From an uncultured bacterium (GTDB lineage: Bacteria > Planctomycetota > Phycisphaerae > Phycisphaerales > SM1A02): a DNA stretch of 36,552 bases. Positions 8,039 to 14,940 of the stretch are shown here, one piece after another; the stretch's first letter is position 1; every line of letters begins with the position of its first letter. The translations under genes were made by a program, and so were the position numbers. The DNA lies in the NCBI GenBank assembly GCA_903898755.1, contig CAIUGT010000136.1:1-36552 (forward strand), read 5' to 3'. Below the pieces are notes generated by a model, which worked only from the letters and a program-made list of their open reading frames with translations, did not search any database and had not been told where the DNA came from.

Positions 8039-9037
8039 TTATCCAATCCGCTCCGCTTTGGCTGAGCGACCCATTAAGTCGCGCACCGCTTGGGCGGGGG
8101 AATGATTTTCAAAGAGAACGCTGTGAACTGCGGCGGCAATGGGCATTTCAATGGCATATTTTTGCGCCAGCGCACGCAGACTTTTGCAAGTTTCCACGCC
8201 TTCAACCACTCCATTGGTCGCGGCCAACGCTTCGGGCAAGGACATTCCGCGCCCAATTTTTTCACCCAGCGTTCGATTGCGGCCTTCGGGGCTGAAGCAG
8301 GTTGTCGCTAAATCGCCAACGCCCGCGATGCCAAAAAAAGTTTCTTGTTTTGCGCCCATGGCTAAACCAAGTCGAACAATTTCCGCCAGTCCGCGCGCAA
8401 GCAGCGCGCTCTTTGCGTTGAATCCCATTTCCAATCCATCCAATATTCCCGCCGCCAATGCCACGACATTTTTCGCGGCGCCGGCAATTTCCACTCCAAC
8501 TGGATCGTGGCTTGTGTAGATGCGCAGCCATGGCCTTGAAAAAATTCCTTGCACCAACGCCGCGAAGTGCTCATGGTCACTCGCGCACAACAACGTCGCT
8601 GGAAGTTGCCGCGCCAATTCACTGGCAATGGTTGGACCGCTCAACACCGCGAAGGGTCGTTTACCAGTCACGGCTTCAAGCACATCAAGCGGCGGGCACA
8701 GCGAGGAAACTTCCACGCCTTTGGTCACGGTAACAATGCCAGTGTCCTTCATCAGTGTTGGCGCAATGCGCTGCCATGTGGCGCGCGCAAATTGGGCGGG
8801 TATGGCGCTGACCGCCACGGTGGCGCCGGCAAAGATTTCTTCAATGCTGGCGCTCACGCGCACCTGCGCTGGCAATTGAAAGTTTGCAAGGCGCATGTTG
8901 CTTCGTGTGTGCGCCAATAGTTTTGCGTCCTCAGGAAACGGACTCCACAGCCGAGTTTCATGGCCAGCTTGCGCAACAATGGACGCAAGAACAAGGGCCA
9001 TTTGGCCATCACCAGCGATCGCAATTGTGTGCTGCAT
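8039..9037 (-). CDS. gpsA: Glycerol-3-phosphate dehydrogenase, NAD(P)+
   Basis: GpsA reduces dihydroxyacetone phosphate to glycerol 3-phosphate for phospholipid synthesis. The protein has an N-terminal Rossmann fold starting IAIAGDGQMALVLA, where the third glycine of the usual GxGxxG is Ala. It then has KGVE, the substrate motif LSGPTIASELA, GAAKNVVALAAGILDGLEMG with the catalytic Lys, RGLAEIVRLG and the TF-GIAGVGDLATTC-S-EGRNR segment, all in the family order. There are two close ATGs, at 9043 and 9037. I prefer 9037 because GAGGA lies 6 nt before it but touches the first one. The 9043 ATG overlaps the ptsH stop as ATGA, so translation is probably coupled to ptsH either way. With plsC, also in the window, it belongs to phospholipid synthesis. 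Confidence 0.95.
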   Translation of the reverse strand: MQHTIAIAGDGQMALVLASIVAQAGHETRLWSPFPEDAKLLAHTRSNMRLANFQLPAQVRVSASIEEIFAGATVAVSAIPAQFARATWQRIAPTLMKDTGIVTVTKGVEVSSLCPPLDVLEAVTGKRPFAVLSGPTIASELARQLPATLLCASDHEHFAALVQGIFSRPWLRIYTSHDPVGVEIAGAAKNVVALAAGILDGLEMGFNAKSALLARGLAEIVRLGLAMGAKQETFFGIAGVGDLATTCFSPEGRNRTLGEKIGRGMSLPEALAATNGVVEGVETCKSLRALAQKYAIEMPIAAAVHSVLFENHSPAQAVRDLMGRSAKAERIG

Positions 9038-9039
9038 AC

Positions 9040-9312
9040 TCATTCCTCTTCAAATCTACCTTCAACCAATGCGCGCAACGCCGCAATCGCTTCGCTGGCG
9101 TCAGCACCTTCGGCTTCAATTTCAATTTCCGTGCCTTGAGTGCAGGCCAGCATCAACATTTGCATGACACTTTTTCCATCCACGCGCTCTTGATTGTCAG
9201 TGCGATGCACTTTGATGGAGCATCCAAACGAACCCGCCATGGATGCAAATGACATCGCGGGGCGCGCATGAAGCCCCAGTCGGTTCAATATCAACACGCG
9301 CGACGATTTCAA
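9040..9312 (-). CDS. ptsH: HPr-family phosphocarrier protein
   Basis: HPr passes phosphate from enzyme I to EIIA proteins. The sequence LGLHARPAMSFASMA carries the phosphoryl-accepting His, and VDGKSVMQMLML carries the Ser that corresponds to the HPr-kinase site Ser46. The upstream boundary is uncertain. ATGs at 9366 and 9348 would overlap ptsN and add 18 or 12 residues. A TTG at 9312, 4 nt after the ptsN stop, gives a 90-residue protein with the active His exactly at position 15, as in other HPr proteins, so I chose it. No convincing ribosome binding site decides between them. Placed after hpf and ptsN, it probably serves a regulatory, nitrogen-PTS-like chain, since no sugar permease is present. 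Confidence 0.9.
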   Translation of the reverse strand: MKSSRVLILNRLGLHARPAMSFASMAGSFGCSIKVHRTDNQERVDGKSVMQMLMLACTQGTEIEIEAEGADASEAIAALRALVEGRFEEE

Positions 9313-9316
9313 GTCT

Positions 9317-9793
9317 TTAGCGTACCAATGGATTGGCGTCAGCTTCATCAAGCAGCGTGACGACATCCGCCACGGTCTTCGCTTGGCGAAGAAATTTTCG
9401 AAATTGCTCTTGGCTCAGAATGGAGAATAATCCTTCCATTGCGGCTAAATGCAGTTCCGGTTTGTCCTCTGGACTCAGCAGTAAAAAGATCGCATGAACC
9501 GGCTGGCGATCAAGCGCGTTGAAATCAAGTCCAGCTGGATGCAACCCAATGGCGGCCACGCATTTTTTAACTTCCAAAGTTTTAACATGCGGCACCGATA
9601 CGCCATGGCCGAAACCCGTGGAACCTTTTTTCTCACGCTTGATGACCGCCTTGAGAAATTCATCGCGTTGCGCGGGCTTGAACGCGCCGCCTTTCATCAA
9701 AGCGTCAAGAAGCTCGCCAATGCACTCATCGCGCTTGGGAGATTTCAGTCCCGTCACGATTGCTTTTTCCAAAATCAATTGGCGAAGTTTCAT
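9317..9793 (-). CDS. ptsN: PTS EIIA domain protein of the fructose/Ntr type
   Basis: The 158-residue protein is a single EIIA domain. GFGHGVSVPHVK (60-71) carries the likely phosphorylated His69, in the place of the family motif ending AIPH. Downstream, AIFLLLSPEDKPELHLAAMEGLFSIL matches the second half of the domain, including the conserved His of HLA. It has no EIIB or EIIC domain, so it probably regulates rather than transports, as PtsN does in proteobacteria. It sits between hpf and ptsH in the same direction, which repeats part of the known hpf-ptsN-ptsO order. The 118 bp between it and hpf contain no gene. Confidence 0.9.
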   Translation of the reverse strand: MKLRQLILEKAIVTGLKSPKRDECIGELLDALMKGGAFKPAQRDEFLKAVIKREKKGSTGFGHGVSVPHVKTLEVKKCVAAIGLHPAGLDFNALDRQPVHAIFLLLSPEDKPELHLAAMEGLFSILSQEQFRKFLRQAKTVADVVTLLDEADANPLVR

Positions 9794-9911
9794 ACGGGCG
9801 ACCTATTTCCTTTCAAACCACGATGTGTTGTTGGCAAATTGTTGAAGAACAACTTTCCAAAAGGTTTCGAGAAGTAGAAGTCGTCATAATGAGGTGTTTC
9901 GCAGCACAAAA

Positions 9912-10232
9912 TTAAGTTGTTTTATCAATCTCTGGGTGCTTACGATTGCGCAAACGGTCTTTATGGTCGGTTAATTGCCGCACTCCGCGGTCAAGCACCA
10001 AGTCAACGCACGCATACAAATCATCATGCGTGCTGTTGGCAATGAAGTCCTCATGGTGCTCGACGTCGGTGATCAATTCGACATGAAATCCATGGTGTGG
10101 TTGCTTTTCAATCACGAAATTAATTTGCAGCACCTTGTCAAAATGGCGCTCCAAACGCGTCACTTTGCTGCGAATGTATTGTTCAATGGCGGGGGTTAAA
10201 TCCAAATGCTTGGCGCTAATGTTCACGATCAT
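9912..10232 (-). CDS. hpf: Ribosome hibernation promoting factor, short form
   Basis: HPF binds the small ribosomal subunit in stationary phase and inactivates ribosomes. The 106-residue protein starts MIVNISAKHLDLTPAIEQYI, has RLERHFDKVLQINFVIEKQ and ends with DDLYACVDLVLDRGVRQL, matching the single-domain HPF/RaiA fold. It lacks the C-terminal dimerisation domain of long HPF. AAGGA lies about 7 nt before the ATG. A promoter-like pair at 10266-10294 would start transcription just upstream, so this may be the first gene of hpf-ptsN-ptsH-gpsA. Confidence 0.92.
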   Translation of the reverse strand: MIVNISAKHLDLTPAIEQYIRSKVTRLERHFDKVLQINFVIEKQPHHGFHVELITDVEHHEDFIANSTHDDLYACVDLVLDRGVRQLTDHKDRLRNRKHPEIDKTT

Positions 10233-10265
10233 TGTGATTCCTTTCGTATGAATCTGGACGTTTCA

Positions 10266-10294
10266 ACCCTAGGTTGTGAATCTGCAATCCACAA
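10266..10294 (-). promoter_or_regulatory. Candidate promoter for hpf-ptsN-ptsH-gpsA
   Basis: The minus strand has TTGTGG at 10294-10289 and TAGGGT at 10271-10266 with a 17-bp spacer, between the purN stop and hpf. The -10 element is only a fair match. It would separate hpf from the thioesterase-purN pair. Confidence 0.28.
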
Positions 10295-10310
10295 GACATA
10301 TTTCAGAAAC

Positions 10311-10961
10311 TTAGTTCATTTTTTGATTTGGGTTCGATGCAACAGTGAAATTGGGACGACTTCCGCCATGACGCAGCCAATGGGCGACCCGCGCGAGCGC
10401 CTCTGGCAAGGCTTGGCTCTCTTCTTCAAAGACCCGCGCGGCCAATTGAGTGGCGTTCATGCCGTCATCAATCGGGCAGCGGCGCTGCAAAATAATGGAG
10501 CCCGTATCAAATTGTTCATCTGCCCAGTGCACGGTGCAGCCGCTTTCAATTTCGCCTGCGGCAAGCACCGCGGCATGAACATGTTCGCCCCACATTCCGC
10601 GGCCTCCAAATTTTGGCAGCAACGAGGGATGAATATTCAGGCATCGATTTTTCCAGCGCGCAACGCGAAACAATCTCAGGTATCCAGCAAGCACAATCAA
10701 CTCGGCGCCCGATTTTTCCAGCGCAGCATCCAAGCGATCATCAAGCGTGTCAGTTGGAAGCGAGGCAATTTCACAGGTCTCAAGGCCTAGCGCAGCGGCA
10801 GCTTGAATGCCAGCCACATTGGCGCGCGTTGACGCAACAAGCACAATGCGAGCCGGAATTTTTGCGCCGAGTATTTTTTGATGCAGGTTCACAACGCTGC
10901 GACCGCCACCAGAAATCAAGCACGCGACGCGCACGGGGTTGTGCATGTCGTCGGTGGTCAT
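10311..10961 (-). CDS. purN: Phosphoribosylglycinamide formyltransferase PurN
   Basis: PurN transfers a formyl group from 10-formyltetrahydrofolate to glycinamide ribonucleotide in purine synthesis. The 216-residue protein has the phosphate loop LISGGGRSVVNL, LAGYLRLF (91-98), and NIHPSLLPKFGG with the catalytic Asn109 and His111. It also has TVHWADEQFDTGSIILQ with the catalytic Asp152. All three catalytic residues are present. The usual SGxGSN loop reads SGGGRS here, a small variation. Its ATG overlaps the stop of the thioesterase gene upstream as ATGA, so the two are probably translated together. Confidence 0.92.
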   Translation of the reverse strand: MTTDDMHNPVRVACLISGGGRSVVNLHQKILGAKIPARIVLVASTRANVAGIQAAAALGLETCEIASLPTDTLDDRLDAALEKSGAELIVLAGYLRLFRVARWKNRCLNIHPSLLPKFGGRGMWGEHVHAAVLAAGEIESGCTVHWADEQFDTGSIILQRRCPIDDGMNATQLAARVFEEESQALPEALARVAHWLRHGGSRPNFTVASNPNQKMN

Positions 10962-11362
10962 ACGTGGGGATGTTCGGAAATGTCGGGCTTTGTGCGGAAA
11001 TCAACGCTGTGTCCAGCGTGGTTCACCGAGACCATTTTCACTGTGGCGTGCGTCACGATTACTTTTTCTCCGCCAAGGTAGCGCTCCGCCTCCACGATCA
11101 CCGACACGGTGACGCTGCTGCGGCCAGTCGCAGCGGTCTTGGTGAACACGGTCAGCACATCGCCCGTGAATACTGGCGCCTTGAATTCAACGCGGTCAAA
11201 AAGAATCGTGACCCAGCGATGCAGTCCATGTTTGCGCGCTTCCAAGTACGCCGCTTCGTCGATCAGGCTTAATATTTTTCCGCCAAAAATTGTGCCTTGG
11301 TGATTGGCATCTTCCGGGTGCGTCACATGGCGCAATGTGAGCGCTTGATCACTTAGATTCAT
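10958..11362 (-). CDS. Acyl-CoA thioesterase, hot-dog fold (YciA-like)
   Basis: The 134-residue protein matches the hexameric YciA/BFIT-type hot-dog acyl-CoA thioesterases, which hydrolyse acyl-CoA to free acid and CoA. The signature is HPEDANHQGTIFGGKILSLI followed by DEAAYLEA, with the Asn and Asp that line the active site. FKAPVFTGDVLTV then corresponds to the second conserved segment. The substrate chain length cannot be told. It lies 22 bp after uvrA and overlaps purN by 4 bp, so it may be transcribed with either. Confidence 0.85.
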   Translation of the reverse strand: MNLSDQALTLRHVTHPEDANHQGTIFGGKILSLIDEAAYLEARKHGLHRWVTILFDRVEFKAPVFTGDVLTVFTKTAATGRSSVTVSVIVEAERYLGGEKVIVTHATVKMVSVNHAGHSVDFRTKPDISEHPHV

Positions 11363-11384
11363 GTTGGCGAGTGTATCTGCACAC

Positions 11385-14321
11385 CTATAAAGTTTTTGTT
11401 GATGCGCGCTTGGACTTCTTTTTCATTACGGATTTCACGCCGCGTGTTTGTCCCAGCATTCGCTGTAAATACAAGCCCGTGGCGCTTGCAGCATTTTGAG
11501 CGACTTTCTCCGGAGTTCCAGCCGCAAGAACTTCGCCGCCGCGTTCGCCACCTTCTGGACCCAGGTCAATAATCCAGTCGGCGCATTTGATCACATCCAG
11601 ATTGTGTTCAATGACAATCAGTGTGTGCCCGGCGTCGGCCAATCGGTTCAACACTTCCAGCAATTTGCGCACGTCATCAAAGTGCAATCCAGTCGTGGGT
11701 TCATCAAGCACATACAGCGCGCTGCCAGTGGAACGATTTCCAAGTTCGGTTGCCAATTTAATGCGCTGCGCTTCGCCGCCCGACAACGTTGTGCTGGCTT
11801 GCCCCAGTTGCATGTAGCCCAGGCCCACATCGCGCACGCACTTGAGCATTTCACGAATCTTGGGGTGCGCGTCAAAGAACACAACGGCATCATCAATGGT
11901 CATGTCCAGCACTTCGGCAATGGTCTTGTTCTTAAAGCGAATATCCAACGTTTCTTTTGCGTACCGTGTTCCGTTGCAAGACTCGCAGGTCACAAAAATA
12001 TCCGGCAAGAAATGCATTTCAATTTTGCGCACGCCTTGCCCTTGGCAAATTTCGCAGCGTCCGCCTTTCACATTGAAAGAAAATCGACCTGGCTCGTAGC
12101 CACGCGCGCGGCTCTCCGCCACGGCCGCGAAGAGTTTACGAATGTCATCAAAAATACCCGTGTACGTTGCGGGATTTGATCTTGGTGTTCGCCCAATCGG
12201 GCTTTGATCCACCTCAACCACGCGTTCAATTCCCGCGAGTCCAGTCACGCGGTCATGCGCGCCTGGGACCACTTTGGATCCATGGACTGTCTTTTGCGCG
12301 ACCTTCAGAAGCACTTCATTGACCAATGAACTTTTGCCGCTGCCCGAAACTCCACTCACGCAAATAAAACCACCAAGTGGAAAAGTCACATTAATGTTTT
12401 TCAAATTGTTTTCGCGCGCGCCTTTGACCACGATCGCTTTTGATTCAGTGACGGATCGGCGCGTTTGAGGTATCTCCACGCAACGCTCGCCCCGCAGGTA
12501 CATGCCTGTCAAACTTGTGGCATGCGCGGCGACTTCATTTGGAGTTCCTTGTGCCACAACCTTGCCACCGTGGCGTCCAGGACCAGGACCAATGTCCACG
12601 ACAAAATCAGCGGCGCGAATGGTGTCCTCGTCATGTTCAACAACAATCACGGAGTTTCCAATATCAGTCAGTTTGCGCAGTGTTTTGACAAGTCGATCAT
12701 TGTCGCGCTGGTGCAAGCCAATGGTTGGCTCATCCAACACGTAGCAGACACCAACCAATCCGCTGCCAACTTGAGTCGCCAGGCGAATGCGCTGCGCTTC
12801 GCCACCGGAAAGTGTTCCACTGGCGCGATCCAAAGTCAGGTAGTCCAGGCCAACGCTGTACAGAAATCCAAGTCGTGATTCAATTTCCTTCAGAATAGGT
12901 TGCGCGATTTGTTTTTTGCCAGCGGACAATTGCAGTTGCTTGAAATACTCAATGGCGTGGCCAACATTCAGCGCGCTCGCGTCAGCGATGCTCAGGTGTT
13001 TGTCCATGCCACGAACTTTCACCGCCAAACTTTCGGGACGAAGCCGCTTGCCTTGGCACGCGGGACAAGCCGTGCCACGCATGTAGTGAACCAAGCGCTC
13101 CTTTACAAATTCGCTTTCAGATTCCAAATAGCGCCGACGCAAGTTTGGCAGCACGCCCTCAAATTTCACTCCAAGTTTTTCGGCGTCCTCCTCCGGAATT
13201 CCATCCATCAGATAGCGGCGAATTCGCGGCGGCAATTTGGAATAGGGCAGCTCTCGATCAACTTTGAAAAAGGCGCAAAATCCACGCAGGATTCGGCCGT
13301 AATAAATGTTCATGCGTCGACCATTGCGCCGCCACGGCTCAATGGCGCCATCTGCAACGCCCGCGTCGGGATTGGCAACAACAAGTTCAGCGTCAAATTC
13401 TTGAATTTGCCCAAGGCCACTGCAGGCGGCGCATGCTCCTTGTGGCGAGTTAAAAGAAAATAATCTCGGCTCAAGTTCTGCTAGCGAGCATTCAGGATGT
13501 TCTGGACACGCCAGCTTATCGCTGAATCGATGTTCCTTCCAATTGTCTCCATCCTCAACCAGAGCAAGTGCGCTGCCGGCGCCAAGTTTTAAAACCGTCT
13601 CAACACTTTCCGCCAGGCGCTGACGATCACTTTGCTCGGGAACAATTCGATCCAGAATTGCTTCAATGGTGTGCAATTCGTAGCGACCAAGTCCCAGAGG
13701 ATTTTCGCCGCCGGCTTTCAGCGCCTCGCGGATGTCGATCAGTTTGCCATCCACGCGCGCGCGAACCAGTCCTTGTTTCTGCAATGCTTCAAGAACATCC
13801 TTATGGAAACCTTTGCGCGCGCGAATGACCGTGGCCGCCAACATGACGCGTTTGCCCGCAAAAGAATCCAGAATTGCGTCCGTGATTTGTGTGGCGCTCA
13901 TGGCCGTGATTTCACGACCGCATATTTTTCCGTTGTCACTGCTGTGCCAACACGTGGGAGTGCCGCAACGCGCCCACAGTAAACGCATGGCGTCGTAAAT
14001 TTCAGTGGTTGTTGCAACCGTGCTGCGCGGCGTGTGGCCGCCACCGCGTTGTTGAATAGCGATCGTTGGTGGAAGGCCATCAATGCGTTCCACATTCGGC
14101 TTCTGCATTTGGTTGAGAAATTGGCGTGCGTAGGCGGACAAACTCTCCATGTACTTGCGTTGGCCTTCGGCGAAAATAGTGTCAAAGGCTAAACTACTTT
14201 TGCCGCTGCCAGACACGCCCGTGAACACCACCAGTTGATCACGCGGAATTGAAAGCGAAAGCGATTTTAAATTATGCTCGCACGCATTTTCAATTCGGAT
14301 TTCTCTTTTGGTTGTGGTCAT
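11385..14321 (-). CDS. uvrA: Excinuclease ABC subunit A
   Basis: UvrA finds DNA damage and loads UvrB in nucleotide excision repair. The 978-residue protein has two ABC modules. Module I has GVSGSGKSSLAFDTIFAEGQ at 35-54, and module II has GVSGSGKSSLVNEVLL. There are two LSGGEAQRI signatures and two DEPT-GLH Walker B motifs. Zinc site 1 reads CPEHPECSL and GACAACSGLG, and zinc site 2 reads GRCEICQGQG and CESCNGTRY. The C-terminus has a short lysine-rich tail. The first ATG matches the family N-terminus. A TACTAT element at 14333-14338 would put the transcript start only a few nucleotides before the ATG, so the leader may be very short. uvrB lies 620 bp upstream on the same strand. Confidence 0.98.
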   Translation of the reverse strand: MTTTKREIRIENACEHNLKSLSLSIPRDQLVVFTGVSGSGKSSLAFDTIFAEGQRKYMESLSAYARQFLNQMQKPNVERIDGLPPTIAIQQRGGGHTPRSTVATTTEIYDAMRLLWARCGTPTCWHSSDNGKICGREITAMSATQITDAILDSFAGKRVMLAATVIRARKGFHKDVLEALQKQGLVRARVDGKLIDIREALKAGGENPLGLGRYELHTIEAILDRIVPEQSDRQRLAESVETVLKLGAGSALALVEDGDNWKEHRFSDKLACPEHPECSLAELEPRLFSFNSPQGACAACSGLGQIQEFDAELVVANPDAGVADGAIEPWRRNGRRMNIYYGRILRGFCAFFKVDRELPYSKLPPRIRRYLMDGIPEEDAEKLGVKFEGVLPNLRRRYLESESEFVKERLVHYMRGTACPACQGKRLRPESLAVKVRGMDKHLSIADASALNVGHAIEYFKQLQLSAGKKQIAQPILKEIESRLGFLYSVGLDYLTLDRASGTLSGGEAQRIRLATQVGSGLVGVCYVLDEPTIGLHQRDNDRLVKTLRKLTDIGNSVIVVEHDEDTIRAADFVVDIGPGPGRHGGKVVAQGTPNEVAAHATSLTGMYLRGERCVEIPQTRRSVTESKAIVVKGARENNLKNINVTFPLGGFICVSGVSGSGKSSLVNEVLLKVAQKTVHGSKVVPGAHDRVTGLAGIERVVEVDQSPIGRTPRSNPATYTGIFDDIRKLFAAVAESRARGYEPGRFSFNVKGGRCEICQGQGVRKIEMHFLPDIFVTCESCNGTRYAKETLDIRFKNKTIAEVLDMTIDDAVVFFDAHPKIREMLKCVRDVGLGYMQLGQASTTLSGGEAQRIKLATELGNRSTGSALYVLDEPTTGLHFDDVRKLLEVLNRLADAGHTLIVIEHNLDVIKCADWIIDLGPEGGERGGEVLAAGTPEKVAQNAASATGLYLQRMLGQTRGVKSVMKKKSKRASTKTL

Positions 14322-14467
14322 ACAATTTGGAAATAGTATTCCAGGCGTTTTGGTGGGGGAGTCAATGTAGGTCTTGCAACTTATAGGAACAATAAAGGTG
14401 CCTTGGCGCCTGTAAATTTGGTAAATGTAAGATAATGCTTGTTTCTTTGGGTCTTTCAGGTGGAATT

Positions 14468-14563
14468 ATGTGTAGGAAGAAGCATGGTAGGTCAAGAGAG
14501 AAAAAACTTGCGGCGAGACTCGTAGTTTCTGCCGATACAACAAAAACTGACTTGCCTGCCTAA
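14468..14563 (+). CDS. Possible 31-residue basic peptide
   Basis: An ATG with AGGTGG 5 nt upstream opens a 31-codon frame whose peptide is very basic at the N-terminus (MCRKKHGRSREKK) and ends with a neutral tail. It uses AGG and AGA arginine codons, which are rare in the neighbouring genes. It stops 11 nt before the next possible ORF, which suggests a leader peptide or a two-gene unit. The evidence is only a start, a possible ribosome binding site and position, so it may not be translated. Confidence 0.25.
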   Translation: MCRKKHGRSREKKLAARLVVSADTTKTDLPA

Positions 14564-14574
14564 GGTAGTGAGAT

Positions 14575-14763
14575 ATGGAAAACCGAAACGCATCACCAGC
14601 CATTGCCAAGCCGAGCATCCTGAAAGATGACTTTGAGGCTGTGCGTCGACCTAGTGCTGATGAAATTCCAGATCTTGTTGAAATGGCGGCGCTACGCGAA
14701 GCATGTCGGCGCACACGACTTGGGCGCTCAATGGTTGCCGAGCCATTGATGAAAAATTTTTGA
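14575..14763 (+). CDS. Possible 62-residue hypothetical protein
   Basis: The frame starts at ATG 14575 with AAGG 9 nt upstream and ends at TGA 14763. The product is hydrophilic with charged stretches (KDDFEAVRRPSADEIPDL and ALREACRRTRLGR) and no signal peptide or membrane segment. I do not recognise the family. A clear plus-strand terminator begins about 50 bp after its stop, and no other plus-strand gene is near, which supports a real transcription unit here. The minus-strand frame over the same bases looks like a shadow. A non-coding RNA using the same terminator is the main alternative. Confidence 0.45.
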   Translation: MENRNASPAIAKPSILKDDFEAVRRPSADEIPDLVEMAALREACRRTRLGRSMVAEPLMKNF

Positions 14764-14814
14764 TGAAACTGTTCCAGCGCTGAAACACATTTCTAATGTT
14801 CCATGTATTGAGAA

Positions 14815-14846
14815 AGCCCCGTGATCGCGGGGCTGATTTGTTTTTA
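14815..14846 (+). terminator. Rho-independent terminator on the plus strand
   Basis: AGCCCCG (14815-14821) pairs with CGGGGCT (14828-14834) around a 6-nt loop, followed by GATTTGTTTTT. The T-run is on the plus side, so it ends a plus-strand transcript from the 14468-14763 region. On the minus side only a short T-run follows, so it could also help end uvrB transcripts. Confidence 0.75.
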
Positions 14847-14940
14847 AGCTGGCTATTTCAGTTGGTATTTCGCCGCGCATGAAATTGCGCACGAAGCCTC
14901 ACATTGTATTGAGCAACTCGATGCGCCTTGAGTCACACGA

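Larger units (their letters stand above)
14322..14940. other. Gap between uvrA and uvrB, about 620 bp
   Basis: This is the only stretch over 300 bp without a confident gene. It holds the uvrA upstream sequence on the minus strand, two possible small plus-strand ORFs (14468-14563 and 14575-14763) and a good plus-strand terminator at 14815-14846. Base use looks more A/T-rich in 14380-14570 than in the genes around it. The 90 bp between the terminator and the uvrB stop show nothing I can name. I found no tRNA, and the short match to SRP RNA near 14472 does not hold up. Confidence 0.6.

Noticed and set aside
7873-8295. A 140-residue plus-strand frame in the gap before and inside gpsA
   Set aside because: More than half overlaps the certain gpsA gene on the other strand. 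The product is rich in Arg, Phe and Ser with no recognisable motif, so it looks like a shadow.
14465-14495. Resemblance of GTAGGAAGAAGCATGGTAGG to the SRP RNA core
   Set aside because: The GGAA tetraloop and AGCA are present, but the closing CC/GG pairs and the CAGG side of the loop are missing, and no long helix flanks them.
14466-14714. An 82-residue minus-strand frame between uvrA and uvrB
   Set aside because: The Ser/Arg-rich product looks like an antisense translation. The terminator nearby serves the plus strand, where a more protein-like frame occupies the same bases.
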